From: an uncultured Campylobacter sp.
GTDB lineage: Bacteria; Campylobacterota; Campylobacteria; Campylobacterales; Campylobacteraceae
Direction: 5' to 3'
DNA: 49,274 nt
Assembly: GCF_938030685.1 (NCBI RefSeq)
Contig: NZ_CALHHX010000128.1
Location: forward strand, 1 to 49,274
Under the pieces are notes generated by a model, which searched no databases, was not told the DNA's origin, and was given only the letters and a program-made list of their open reading frames with translations. The position numbers and the translations under genes were made by a program. Of this stretch, positions 9,301-17,084 are shown piece by piece. Position 1 is the stretch's first letter, and each line of letters opens with the position of its first letter.

Positions 9301-11518
9301 CGAGCCGAATTCCAAAGTGGTGCTCTACGCGGTCGATCTTGGAATTTTAGATATCGTCTCACAAGAGGAGCTTGATGCATTTAAGGCGTTTGACGTTAGT
9401 GCGTATTTTGCGCTGCGATACTTCGACATTTACGATGATCTTAGCGTGTATCAAACTACTGCTAAAGAGCTAAGCTTCGGCGGCGACGGCGTGATGGCGA
9501 AAGCTAAACGGAATTTAAGCCCGGTCGAAAACAAAAAGCAGAAAAAATTTATCAAAATGCTGATCGCAAAAGCGGATGCAAACGGCGAGGCGAAATTTGA
9601 GCTTGCGATGCCGAAAAATTTCAACTCTACGATCCGACTAAGCGCCATGGCTATCGGAGAGGCGGCTACGATCGGCTCGGCAAACGTCGAAGCTAAGGTT
9701 CGAGACGACGTGATCATAAAGCCTGCCGATCTAACCTACATGGTGCGCGGCGATGAAATTTCCGTGCCGCTTACGCTCATCAATACGACTGATAAAGAGC
9801 AAAAGGCGGTCTTAAAAATCAGCTCATCTCCTTCGGTTGCTATAAGCGGCGGCGAGGCAAATTTCACGCTCAAACCGCTTGAGGTCAAGCATACGAACTT
9901 CACCGCGAGCGCACTTGATATTGCGGATGCAAATATTAAATTTGATCTTGACGCAAACGGGCAAAAATTTAGCAACGATGTGGAATTTGACATAATCAGC
10001 CAGTTCCCGCGCTCGAAGCTATTTCACGTAAGCTATGGCGATAAGCCGGTAACGCTCAAAATCGATCCGAGCTATAAAGAAATTTATACTCACATCAGCG
10101 CTACGCCTAATGCTTTTAGCCTAGCGGACGAGCTATATCTCTATCCTTACGGTTGCACCGAGCAGCTTACTTCAAAGATGGTAGCGGTTGATTATGTCGC
10201 ACGCAAAGACTCCAATAAAACCTTAACCAACCGCGTAAACGAGTATGCAAGTAGAATTTTATCTCGCCTCAAACCTAGCGGCAGTTTCGGCTACTGGAGT
10301 GCTCACGGCGTTACTAATTACTACGCTTCGATTTACGCAAGCGACGTTTTACTAGAGCTTGACGCGCGCTATAAATTCCTTAGCAATAAGCAAAGATCGC
10401 TGATATTTAGCGCCTTAAAATCAGACTACGAAGATCAAGCGACGCTTCGAGTATATGCGGATTTCGTGCTAGATCAATACGGCAAGCTGGATGACGATGA
10501 GATAAATTTCATTTACGACAACGGCCTTTATGACAACTCACCGATGGCTCGCATCGCTATGGCTGCGATACTTAAAAAGCACAATATGACGACCGAGTTT
10601 AACTTCATGCGTGAAAAAATAAACCAAATGGATTATGATTACGCCGAAGACGGAGCGGGCTTGACGTTTGCTAGCGACATAAGAGACGCCGCCTTTAAGC
10701 TCTACGCATTCGGCAAGGCGGGCATCAAAGACGATAGCACAAGCAAGGCGGCTATCGCGCTCGTGCGCAACCTAAAAGATGCGGACAATACGCAGGAGAG
10801 AGCGAGCGTTATACGCGGATTTGATGCGTATTTTAAGGACGCGAAAAAAGATATTAGCTTTGCTTTGAAATACGACGGCGAGACGAAAAATTTTAATTCG
10901 CCGCTGGATACTAAACTCGCGATTAAAGACGGCTCGATAGAATTTACGCCGATGAGCGGCAACGGCGAACTATTCTTTACCGTGCTAGGTTTCGGATATG
11001 AAAGCGCTGCGGTCAAACATAGCCCGCTTAGTATAAATAGACCGTTTGATAACGACCGAGATAAGAAGGTTGAAATTTATCGCGAGTTTCTTGATGCTCG
11101 CGGCAACATCGTCGATCTAAACAAACTCAAAGTAGGGGAGAAAATTTATTCTAAGATCAGCTGGCGAGCTAATCATTATCTATATAATTTCGCGATCGAC
11201 GAGGCGATGCCTAGCTGCTTTGAGGCGGTAAATGAGCGCCTAGGCTCGGCCGCACAGGCTCGCCCGGAGGGCTTTGTAGATAGCGTAGCGATCGAGCATA
11301 CGGAGTATCTGTATGATCGAGTGCTTTACTTCCCGAAAAGCGGCTATTTTTACTACGATCCGCAAGAGGGATATAATAGTACCGGCGTCATCTACACGCC
11401 GATAAACGTGATTATGTCGGGCTCGTGCGCGCTTCCTGCGATCTCCATCGAGGATATGCAATACGAGCGAGTAAATAACTACGATCTACAAACGCTTAAA
11501 TTTAAAGTCGCTCGCTAA
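6353..11518 (+). CDS. yfhM: Bacterial alpha-2-macroglobulin (YfhM-type protease trap)
   Basis: Periplasmic broad-range protease inhibitor thought to guard the envelope together with PBP1C, its neighbour upstream. I chose ATG 6353 because AAAGGA lies just upstream; a TTG at 6338 lies ahead of it. A Sec signal peptide (MKTKLLSAALFCALASFAAG) is present but I see no lipobox cysteine, so unlike E. coli YfhM it may be soluble or anchored otherwise. The macroglobulin beta domains fill the N-terminal half. The bait region lies before the thioester domain, whose reactive motif YGCTEQ is intact (Cys near residue 1268), followed by the helical thioester domain and a C-terminal receptor-binding-like domain (ISWRANHYLYNF). 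At about 1721 residues it is normal for the family and carries no low-complexity insertion, unlike pbpC. The natural target protease cannot be read from the sequence. Confidence 0.92.
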   Translation: MKTKLLSAALFCALASFAAGVEIKYASGAYEISGVDGSGFSVTQKQILKCTPKITGTYESVSESSIRLYPKPMLSAGVNYSCEARGVRFEFETEPFSTEHIALLRPGLVAIKFNDAVSKDALQQATRIYRAQNLAQNDISYELSSHDDRNFLFSFDPKAQNVVLQIESLTSKAGAKLQNPVELRTDEEPFNDSINASNLSGVQIRPAALKDGSLAARVCFPNYMDELSAKYVRIAGVSKFSLTQPRYYYYDEDEEGGESDDPSCYYYADIVSDEFMPNKSYEIRLLKGFGDSSYILRDEIKQSVKMGDRLPFVAFSDEKNFIPKSASLAFKSSNVNEVKISIAKVPEQNFRYFLNFESNEDSVGGLASEIAVKSFDIGGAKNAVAEHKIAMDFKGYEDGIYKITAFYKVGEKMQEVSRVAYLSDITAQVVLLERGALIYTSRLSNGEELSRAKVKIYSDKNELIVEDKTDGDGILRLENMEILAKNPRSIEISKGDEHAFVLFNNAVASVEKTITAKRPFVYLASELISPNERLLGTIVMKNRDFSSLKNTPIKFKIYDPSGTVVITRAQNTDEFGSVKIDELMGEKSGTYRLDLIYEDKIIASKSFSVENFVPNRIKNEILTAKDEYGADEIITLKLSSNYLAGAPAGDLKGSLEANAYEKELKIKGYEGFSFLNDRLKKKGATQLRRAEFTLNSAGKKELALSPAAADLNVSNAINILLNFSVTEEGKNVNAYRSLSYLPYDRIVGIRASKDFISSGDSVKFGFALLDSKTKTDVKGKIDVEIYRDDFTYVYDGNRYVEQESFNLVSAVSTDAREFEYKFQNGGNYLIVANDYSSGASAGVRVDVSGWGYYGRVNAKDVQSAKIKLASDKVKAGDKIKGVINSPVESGVLNISLVGEQVYDYKILSIKGGSAEFELSVPENFVGGHINAVIARAATPAAMPLRAYANVPVALDASSHKANVQILAEKSYKNGQNAQISVKSEPNSKVVLYAVDLGILDIVSQEELDAFKAFDVSAYFALRYFDIYDDLSVYQTTAKELSFGGDGVMAKAKRNLSPVENKKQKKFIKMLIAKADANGEAKFELAMPKNFNSTIRLSAMAIGEAATIGSANVEAKVRDDVIIKPADLTYMVRGDEISVPLTLINTTDKEQKAVLKISSSPSVAISGGEANFTLKPLEVKHTNFTASALDIADANIKFDLDANGQKFSNDVEFDIISQFPRSKLFHVSYGDKPVTLKIDPSYKEIYTHISATPNAFSLADELYLYPYGCTEQLTSKMVAVDYVARKDSNKTLTNRVNEYASRILSRLKPSGSFGYWSAHGVTNYYASIYASDVLLELDARYKFLSNKQRSLIFSALKSDYEDQATLRVYADFVLDQYGKLDDDEINFIYDNGLYDNSPMARIAMAAILKKHNMTTEFNFMREKINQMDYDYAEDGAGLTFASDIRDAAFKLYAFGKAGIKDDSTSKAAIALVRNLKDADNTQERASVIRGFDAYFKDAKKDISFALKYDGETKNFNSPLDTKLAIKDGSIEFTPMSGNGELFFTVLGFGYESAAVKHSPLSINRPFDNDRDKKVEIYREFLDARGNIVDLNKLKVGEKIYSKISWRANHYLYNFAIDEAMPSCFEAVNERLGSAAQARPEGFVDSVAIEHTEYLYDRVLYFPKSGYFYYDPQEGYNSTGVIYTPINVIMSGSCALPAISIEDMQYERVNNYDLQTLKFKVAR

Positions 11519-11537
11519 GGGCGTAACGATTTTAAGG

Positions 11538-11590
11538 CTCGGCGCGAATTTTTGCATTCATTGCGATTTTTGCGCCGAGATTTTTATTTT
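11538..11590 (+). terminator. Probable terminator after yfhM
   Basis: Perfect 8-bp arms CTCGGCGC (11538-11545) and GCGCCGAG (11572-11579), followed at once by ATTTTTATTTT. The loop is long (26 nt), which weakens the call, but the T-rich tail and the position 20 nt after the stop fit. Confidence 0.5.
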
Positions 11591-11718
11591 GAGCGATATT
11601 TTATAAACGAGCAGCATTGTAAATTTTAAAATTTTAAATCTCGCTTGCTAAATTTCAAAATTTATATTAATCCCTAAATTTCATAGCTTTTTACTATCCA
11701 TTTATAGCGTCATTCTAT

Positions 11719-11747
11719 TTGACTTGCCTTTAAATTCGAGTTATTAT
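11719..11747 (+). promoter_or_regulatory. Sigma-70-like promoter of the first flavoprotein gene
   Basis: TTGACT at 11719-11724, a 17-bp spacer, and TATTAT at 11742-11747. The start codon is at 11779, after the ribosome site AAAGGAG. This is one of only two promoters in the window with a good -35 at ideal spacing. Confidence 0.55.
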
Positions 11748-11778
11748 TTCTAAACACATTTCAATTAAAGGAGTTGTA

Positions 11779-13335
11779 ATGCAAAAGCATGACGTATCAA
11801 GACGTAGTTTTTTAAAAATCAGTGCGGTGGGTGCGGGAGCGCTTGCGCTGGGAGCTAGTAGTGTAGCCGCAGCGCAAAACGCTAAGGACGTCAAATTTGA
11901 CGAGGAATACGATATCGTCATCATCGGCACCGGTTTTGCGGGGCTTGCCGCAGCGATTAAAGCTAGCGGTCGCGGTAAAAAAGTGCTCATTTTAGAAAAG
12001 ATGGGTCGCGCGGGCGGAAATTCCGTCATCAACGGCGGAAATATGGCTGCTCCTATGAATAAATTTCAAGTAGCGCAGGGCATCAAAGATAGTAAGGAGC
12101 TTTTTATCGCCGATGCCGTAAAAGACGGGCTCGGGCTCAATCATACCGATCTTTTAGGCGTGATGTTTGATCGCAGCAACGATGCGGTGGATCTTTTGGT
12201 AGGCTGCGGAGCGGAGTTTAGCGATAAGTTGATCTTTGAAAGCGGCCACAGCGTCGCAAGAAGCTTGCAATCGACCAACGGCTCGGGCTCGGGCTACATC
12301 CAACCGATGATGAATAAGCTTCAAGGGGATTCCAACGTCACGATCAAGACCCGCACGAAATTTGATGATTTCATCGTGGATGACAGCGGCCGCGTCGTGG
12401 CCGTAGAAGCGCGCGAGGAGTATAAATTTGATCCGAAGCTCTTTAGCGACGATTTGGAAAATAAAAGCGGCGAGAAAAAGAGTTACAAAGCTAAAGACGG
12501 CGTTTTGCTAGCCTCGGGCGGATACGGACGCGATCTATGGTACCGCCAGATCCAAGATCCGCGCGTAGTACCTACGATAGACAGCACCAACCATCCGGGA
12601 AGCTCGGCAGGAGCGATGCTTGCGGCAAATAGAATCGGCGCTTTTACCCTTCTAACATCGTGGATTCAGTTCCTTCCGTATTGCTCGCCCGACGAAAAGG
12701 GCTTCGGCGCTGCAGTAAATTTCACCAACCACTGCTGCAACACCTACGGTCTAACCGTCGATCCAAAGACCGGCAAACGCTTTATGGACGAGCACGCAGG
12801 GCGCAAGATCAAGGCGGACGCCTGCTTTAAGGTTATCGGCGAGAGCGAGAAAAACGACAACTATCCGGTAAACGTCTGCGATTCCCAAGCCGTTGCCGCG
12901 CGTAACCCGGTCTATACATCAAGGCCGCTGGAAGCTGGCGTCGTGAAGAAATTTGACACGCTAGAGGAGCTTGCGAAGGCTTACAACCTGCCGCTGGAGC
13001 CGTTTTTAAAGACCGTCGCGGATTATAACTCTTACGTCAAAGCGGGCAAAGACCCCGAATTCGGTAAAGTGGTCGATAAGCTAGACGGCATCGACGTTTC
13101 CAAGCCGCCGTTTTACGCAAGCCGCACGATGCCGAAGGTGCACCACACGATGGGCGGACTTGAGATCAACACCAAAGCTCAGGTCATCTCGAGCCTTACT
13201 CACGAGCCGATCCCGGGTCTTTGGGCTGCGGGCGAGGTAACCGGCGGCGTGCACGGCGCGAGCAGGCTCGGAACCTACGCGATCCTTGATTGTATGGTTT
13301 TCGGAATGATCGCGGGCGAGAGCATTGGAGCTTAA
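11779..13335 (+). CDS. Tat-exported FAD-dependent reductase, fumarate reductase/flavocytochrome c family (paralogue 1)
   Basis: Periplasmic flavoprotein that should reduce an unsaturated carboxylate (fumarate, urocanate, methacrylate or similar). A Tat signal (SRRSFLK) opens the protein, ending near AAAQNAKDV. The FAD dinucleotide fold is GTGFAGLAAA, followed by EKMGRAGGNSVINGGNM. Family active-site landmarks are present: an Arg in HAGRKIK that I align by eye with the catalytic acid Arg of flavocytochrome c, HHTMGG, and GGVHGASRLGT near the C-terminus. There is no CxxCH haem motif, so electrons must come from a separate cytochrome that is not encoded here. At 518 residues it is normal for a haem-less member. 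It has its own promoter and AAAGGAG ribosome site and a hairpin after it. Its closest relative is the next gene. Substrate unknown. Confidence 0.85.
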   Translation: MQKHDVSRRSFLKISAVGAGALALGASSVAAAQNAKDVKFDEEYDIVIIGTGFAGLAAAIKASGRGKKVLILEKMGRAGGNSVINGGNMAAPMNKFQVAQGIKDSKELFIADAVKDGLGLNHTDLLGVMFDRSNDAVDLLVGCGAEFSDKLIFESGHSVARSLQSTNGSGSGYIQPMMNKLQGDSNVTIKTRTKFDDFIVDDSGRVVAVEAREEYKFDPKLFSDDLENKSGEKKSYKAKDGVLLASGGYGRDLWYRQIQDPRVVPTIDSTNHPGSSAGAMLAANRIGAFTLLTSWIQFLPYCSPDEKGFGAAVNFTNHCCNTYGLTVDPKTGKRFMDEHAGRKIKADACFKVIGESEKNDNYPVNVCDSQAVAARNPVYTSRPLEAGVVKKFDTLEELAKAYNLPLEPFLKTVADYNSYVKAGKDPEFGKVVDKLDGIDVSKPPFYASRTMPKVHHTMGGLEINTKAQVISSLTHEPIPGLWAAGEVTGGVHGASRLGTYAILDCMVFGMIAGESIGA

Positions 13336-13351
13336 ATTTAGCACCTGCGAA

Positions 13352-13391
13352 ATTTCGGCGCGAAGTAGCGGTGCGTGCTTTGCGCCGAAAT
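13352..13391 (+). terminator. Hairpin after flavoprotein 1, possible terminator
   Basis: Perfect 10-bp arms ATTTCGGCGC (13352-13361) and GCGCCGAAAT (13382-13391) around a 20-nt loop, 16 nt after the stop codon. There is no T-tract downstream, so termination is only suggested by position. Confidence 0.4.
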
Positions 13392-13435
13392 ACTATGTGC
13401 GGTCTTTAAAATTTAGAAGCAAAGCCGCAAAGCGT

Positions 13436-13486
13436 GCCGCGGAATTTTAAGCATTTTAAAATTTAAAACGCTTAAAATTCCGCGGC
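13436..13486. repeat. 17-bp perfect inverted repeat
   Basis: Left arm GCCGCGGAATTTTAAGC at 13436-13452, right arm GCTTAAAATTCCGCGGC at 13470-13486, with a 17-nt loop that is itself AAATTT-rich. The stem can extend outward by three further positions, one of them a G-T wobble. GAATTT and AAATTC sit inside the arms. It is stronger than needed for a terminator and lacks a T-tract. Confidence 0.75.
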
Positions 13487-13718
13487 GCGAGTTTTAAATT
13501 TGAATACCGCGCACTTTAAAATTTTATAGCGGCGGCAAAATTTCGCAATGGCGGCGAGCAAATCCGTGCGCCGTAAATTTTAAAATTTACGCCTAAATTT
13601 CGGCTAGCAGAGCGGAATTTATTCGCTTTAAATTTGCGCTTTTAAAATTTCTTTTCTAAATTTTCAAAATTCTATCACTAAGTCTTTACGTTAAATTTTA
13701 AATTTCGCTACGTGGGTG

Positions 13719-13724
13719 TATAAT
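13719..13724 (+). promoter_or_regulatory. -10 box of flavoprotein 2
   Basis: TATAAT preceded by GGGTG, 29 nt before the ATG at 13754. No clear -35. The leader would include AAGGAG, a good ribosome site. Confidence 0.45.
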
Positions 13725-13753
13725 CTATAAAATTTCAACGCAAGGAGCAAAAA

Positions 13754-15298
13754 ATGCAAGAAATTTCAAGACGAAATTTTATAAAAATAGGCGCGGCGGG
13801 AGCTCTGGCTTTAGCTGCAAGCAGTGCTAGTGCAACGCAAAACGCCAAAGACGTAAAATTTGACGAAGAATATGATGTTGTTGTTATCGGTAGCGGTTTT
13901 GCAGGCTCGATGGCGACACTTCAGGCTCTTAAGCGCGGCAAAAAAATGCTTATGATCGAAAAGATGGGTCGTGCGGGCGGTAACTCCGTCATTAACGCCG
14001 GCAATATGGCGGTGCCAAATAACGAATTCCAAAAAGCCGCGGGCATCACGGATAGTAAGGATGCTTTCATCGCAGATTGCCTAAAAGACGGGCTAAATTT
14101 AAATCACGTAGATTTGCTAGGCGTCATCTACGACCGTGCAGGCGATGCTTTTGAATACCTAAAAAGCATCGGAGTGGAGTTTTCGGGCAAGGTGATATCT
14201 GCTAGCGGACACTCGCTAAAGCGCGCCGTACAGGCCAAAAATGCTAGCGGCTCGGGCTACATCCAGCCGATGCATAAGGCAATCGAGGAAAATGCAAATG
14301 CTGTAATCAAGAAGCGTACTAAATTTGATGATTTTGTCGTAGATGACAGCGGCCGTGTCGTAGGCGTAAAGTGTCGCGAAGAATATAAGTTCGATCCCCA
14401 GCTTGCTAGCGACGATAGGGAAAACAAAAGTGGCGAAGTAAAATTTTTTAAAGCCAAAGATGGCGTCGTTCTGGCTGCGGGTGGATACAGCTCAGATAAA
14501 TGGTTTCGCGCGCAGCAGGTGCCGTATCTAAAAGACAATATCGAAACCGTAAGCCAACCCGGTGCTACCGCAGGTGCGCTTATCGCGGCGATGAAGCTAG
14601 GTGCGAATCCTTTGCAACTCAGCTGGATTCAACTAAATCCTTATACTAATCCTAGCGAGAAGGGATTTGGTACTTCTGCGTTATTTTCAAATCACTGCGC
14701 TAACGACTATGGTCTAACTGTCGATCCAAAGACGGGTAAACGCTTTATGAACGAGCACGCCGGGCGCAAGATCAAAACCGAAGCGATCTTTAAATGCATG
14801 GCGGAGAGCGAAAATAACGACAACTATCCCGTAAATATCTGCGATCAAGCCGCAGTTGATGCAAATAATCCGGTCTATACGTCAAAAGGTGTAGAAGCAG
14901 GCTCAATCAAAAAATTTAATACCTTGGAAGAGCTTGCGAAATTTTATAAAATTCCGCTGGAGCCGTTTTTAAAAACCGTCGCGGATTTTAACGGCTATGT
15001 CAAAGCAGGAAGTGACCCGGAGTTTGGCAAGCCTTTGACAAAAGCCGATGTAGGCGGTATCGATGTATCAAAAGCTCCATTTTATGCGTGCCAAACAAGC
15101 CCGAAAATTCTTTACTGCATGGGCGGCGTGCAGATCAATACCAAAGCTCAGGTTATCGACGCAGCTAGCGGCGAGCCGATCGCAGGGCTATATGCAGCGG
15201 GCGAAATCACCGGTGGCGTTCACGGCGCAAGTAGGCTCGGTACTATGAGCATGGCTGATTGTATGGTTTTTGGAATGGTGGCGGCAGAAAATATCTGA
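13754..15298 (+). CDS. Tat-exported FAD-dependent reductase paralogue 2 with an altered active-site motif
   Basis: Paralogue of the previous gene, so close that long blocks align directly (QNAKDVKFDEEYD, EKMGRAGGNSVIN, GLTVDPKTGKRFM, NTKAQVI). Tat signal ISRRNFIK, FAD fold GSGFAGSMAT, Arg in HAGRKIK and HGASRLGT are kept. The HHTMGG motif of paralogue 1 reads LYCMGG here, so the conserved substrate-binding His pair is gone. In this family that suggests a different substrate or a lost reductase activity, which is inference. The product is 514 residues. The ATG at 13754 has AAGGAG upstream. The pair looks like a tandem duplication followed by divergence at the active site. No haem motif; the electron donor is unknown. 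Confidence 0.85.
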   Translation: MQEISRRNFIKIGAAGALALAASSASATQNAKDVKFDEEYDVVVIGSGFAGSMATLQALKRGKKMLMIEKMGRAGGNSVINAGNMAVPNNEFQKAAGITDSKDAFIADCLKDGLNLNHVDLLGVIYDRAGDAFEYLKSIGVEFSGKVISASGHSLKRAVQAKNASGSGYIQPMHKAIEENANAVIKKRTKFDDFVVDDSGRVVGVKCREEYKFDPQLASDDRENKSGEVKFFKAKDGVVLAAGGYSSDKWFRAQQVPYLKDNIETVSQPGATAGALIAAMKLGANPLQLSWIQLNPYTNPSEKGFGTSALFSNHCANDYGLTVDPKTGKRFMNEHAGRKIKTEAIFKCMAESENNDNYPVNICDQAAVDANNPVYTSKGVEAGSIKKFNTLEELAKFYKIPLEPFLKTVADFNGYVKAGSDPEFGKPLTKADVGGIDVSKAPFYACQTSPKILYCMGGVQINTKAQVIDAASGEPIAGLYAAGEITGGVHGASRLGTMSMADCMVFGMVAAENI

Positions 15299-15322
15299 AT
15301 TGATTTTGCTTTTTTAGGGTGC

Positions 15323-15347
15323 GACGGCATATTTAAATTTCGCCGTC
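15323..15347 (+). terminator. Small hairpin after flavoprotein 2
   Basis: Arms GACGGC (15323-15328) and GCCGTC (15342-15347) around a 13-nt AT-rich loop, 25 nt after the stop. There is no T-tract directly after it. Weak terminator candidate. Confidence 0.3.
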
Positions 15348-15446
15348 ACGTATAAATTTTAAAATTTTATGCAAAAGAAACGTAAAATTCTATTCGTTCG
15401 GTAAGGGTTAAATTTCACCGAAATTCGCATAGTTTAGGAGACGGGC

Positions 15447-16208
15447 ATGATAGCGATCTATTTTAGCGCCACGGGCAACACGAAGCATTGCGCAGATAGG
15501 CTCATCGCTCATCTCGGCGGCGTCTGCGTCTCGATCGAGAGCGAGGCCTGCGGCGAGCTTTTAAAGCACCACAACGACGTCATTTTGGCGTATCCCGTCT
15601 ATTTTAGCGACCTACCGCGTATCGTGCGCGACTTCCTCTACCAAAACGGCGCGAGCTTTAGCGGCAAAAACGTATTCATCCTCGCTACGATGGAGATTTT
15701 CAGCGGCGACGGGGCAGGGTGCGCGGCTAGAGTTTTAAAACAATTCGGCGCAAACATAACGGGCGGCGCTCATATCAAAATGCCCGCGTTTATCCTCGAT
15801 GTGGCGATTTTTGGCTACTCGCAAGCGAAAAACGAGCGCATAATCAAAGAGGCGGACGCTAAAGTCAGACGCGTTGCGGAGGCGCTTATCGCAGGCCGTC
15901 CGCCGCAAGAGGGGCTGAGCGCGCTTTGTCGTATTGCAGGGTTTTTAGGACAGCGACTTTGGATGAAAATTTGGGATAAAAGCCCCTTTGCCAAGCGCAA
16001 GCCGAGCCTCGATCCATCGCGATGCAGCGGCTGCGGGGCTTGCGTCAAACCCTGCCCGATGCGTAACATAAAGCTCGCTTGCAAAAAGGCGCAATTCGGC
16101 GATGAGTGCACGCTTTGCTACAGGTGCGTAAATATATGTAAGCGCAGAGCGATTACGATCCTAGGCAGGGCAAAAAATTTAGAAAAGTCCATCCCTGCGG
16201 ACTTATGA
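15447..16208 (+). CDS. Flavodoxin-ferredoxin fusion (EFR1-family ferrodoxin)
   Basis: Cytoplasmic electron carrier with an N-terminal flavodoxin-like domain and a C-terminal double [4Fe-4S] ferredoxin. The FMN phosphate loop is FSATGNTKHCA at residues 7-17. The ferredoxin part carries CSGCGACVKPCP and CTLCYRCVNICK, two full CxxCxxCxxxC/P sites. Its length of 253 residues fits the EFR1 group. The ATG follows TAGGAG. The gene stands alone, 148 bp after the flavoprotein; no operon partner reveals its redox partner. It could supply low-potential electrons to a reductase, but the sequence does not say which. Confidence 0.85.
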   Translation: MIAIYFSATGNTKHCADRLIAHLGGVCVSIESEACGELLKHHNDVILAYPVYFSDLPRIVRDFLYQNGASFSGKNVFILATMEIFSGDGAGCAARVLKQFGANITGGAHIKMPAFILDVAIFGYSQAKNERIIKEADAKVRRVAEALIAGRPPQEGLSALCRIAGFLGQRLWMKIWDKSPFAKRKPSLDPSRCSGCGACVKPCPMRNIKLACKKAQFGDECTLCYRCVNICKRRAITILGRAKNLEKSIPADL

Positions 16209-16298
16209 GGACGAGCTCATACTTCGCAAGTTCGCAATCAAATGCGTAAAAACGGGCGAGGAAATTTTACTTTTTGAATAGCACTGCGCACGGCTAAA

Positions 16299-16581
16299 GC
16301 GCGACGTTTCTCGACAAGCTCGATGCAGAAAAAGTAGCCCGTCGCTATATAGTGAAATTTAATCTACCGCCGTGCAAGACCCGCGTAAAATTTGGCTATA
16401 GCACACGCTACGACGACTAAATGGACGAATACGAGACCAACGAGTGGGGCAGGGTCATACTAATAAACAGCGGGGCTGCCTTGCGTAGCAGGAGGTAAGG
16501 CAAACGGCTTTGATTATATCGCCGTAAGCTACGAGGACGAAGCGGGCAAAAAGACAAAATTTTGCTTATGTAGGCGGTCTT
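16299..16581 (+). pseudogene. Decayed coding fragment, family unknown
   Basis: Reading from about 16299, a protein-like frame (KFNLPPCKTRVKFGYSTRYD) hits TAA at 16418, continues in frame as MDEYETNEWGRVILINSG, hits TAA again near 16496, and resumes in the next frame as NGFDYIAVSYEDEAGKKTKF up to about 16581. Two stops plus a frameshift through a continuous protein-like stretch indicate a broken gene. I do not recognise the family. Composition is like that of neighbouring genes. It could be a chance succession of open frames. Confidence 0.35.
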
Positions 16582-17084
16582 AAATCTCAGTCCGTCTTTT
16601 TTGCTCCGTATTTAAATTTTACTTGGTCGCTAGATACTCCTAAATTTAAATTCTCTAGAGCCGAATGTGGCGTCTTAGAATTTTAGCAAAGGTTTATTCT
16701 GTAATACTGCGCCGTGAAATTTCAGCGAAGGCTTATTTTGCCGTATACCTCAAAATTCTTAAATTACCCGCGCCAGCCCACTTAAGCTATAAAGTGCTTG
16801 CCTTATCACTTCGCCCAAGGGCAAAATGCCGCGCCTTGTCTTATTAATTCGCCACGGAATTTCGCGGTAAAACTAAATTTTAAAATTTGGCCCATTTAAA
16901 TTTAAAAGCGCACGACTATCGCAAAAATCATCCGATATTATTGGTGACGCCGGCCTAATTTTAAAATTACACCATCGCCCCTATATACTGCTATAGCCGT
17001 TAAATTTTAAGCAACGATAGGCGATAAAATTTTAAGAATTTCGCCGCCCAGCATTTTTTTACGCCGCCAAGCCCACAAAACTGC
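16582..17084. other. AT-rich gap with an imperfect direct repeat
   Basis: No gene is supported in this roughly 500-nt gap between the decayed fragment and the convergent kinase gene. It holds an imperfect direct repeat of about 30 nt (16678-16707 and 16716-16748, sharing AGC-AAGG-TTATT-T and ending TAC) and many RAATTY hexamers, again with AAATTTTAAAATTT. No terminator with a clear T-tract is visible for either flanking gene. Confidence 0.45.

Larger units (their letters stand above)
13336..13753. other. RAATTY-dense intergenic gap with nested palindromes
   Basis: This 418-nt gap has no gene. I count 20 RAATTY hexamers, about one per 21 nt, many arranged as AAATTTTAAAATTT. It contains a 10-bp stem at 13352-13391, a 17-bp perfect inverted repeat at 13436-13486 and a perfect 20-nt palindrome at 13572-13591 (CGTAAATTTT and its complement). 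The -10 box of the next gene lies at its right end. Confidence 0.7.
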
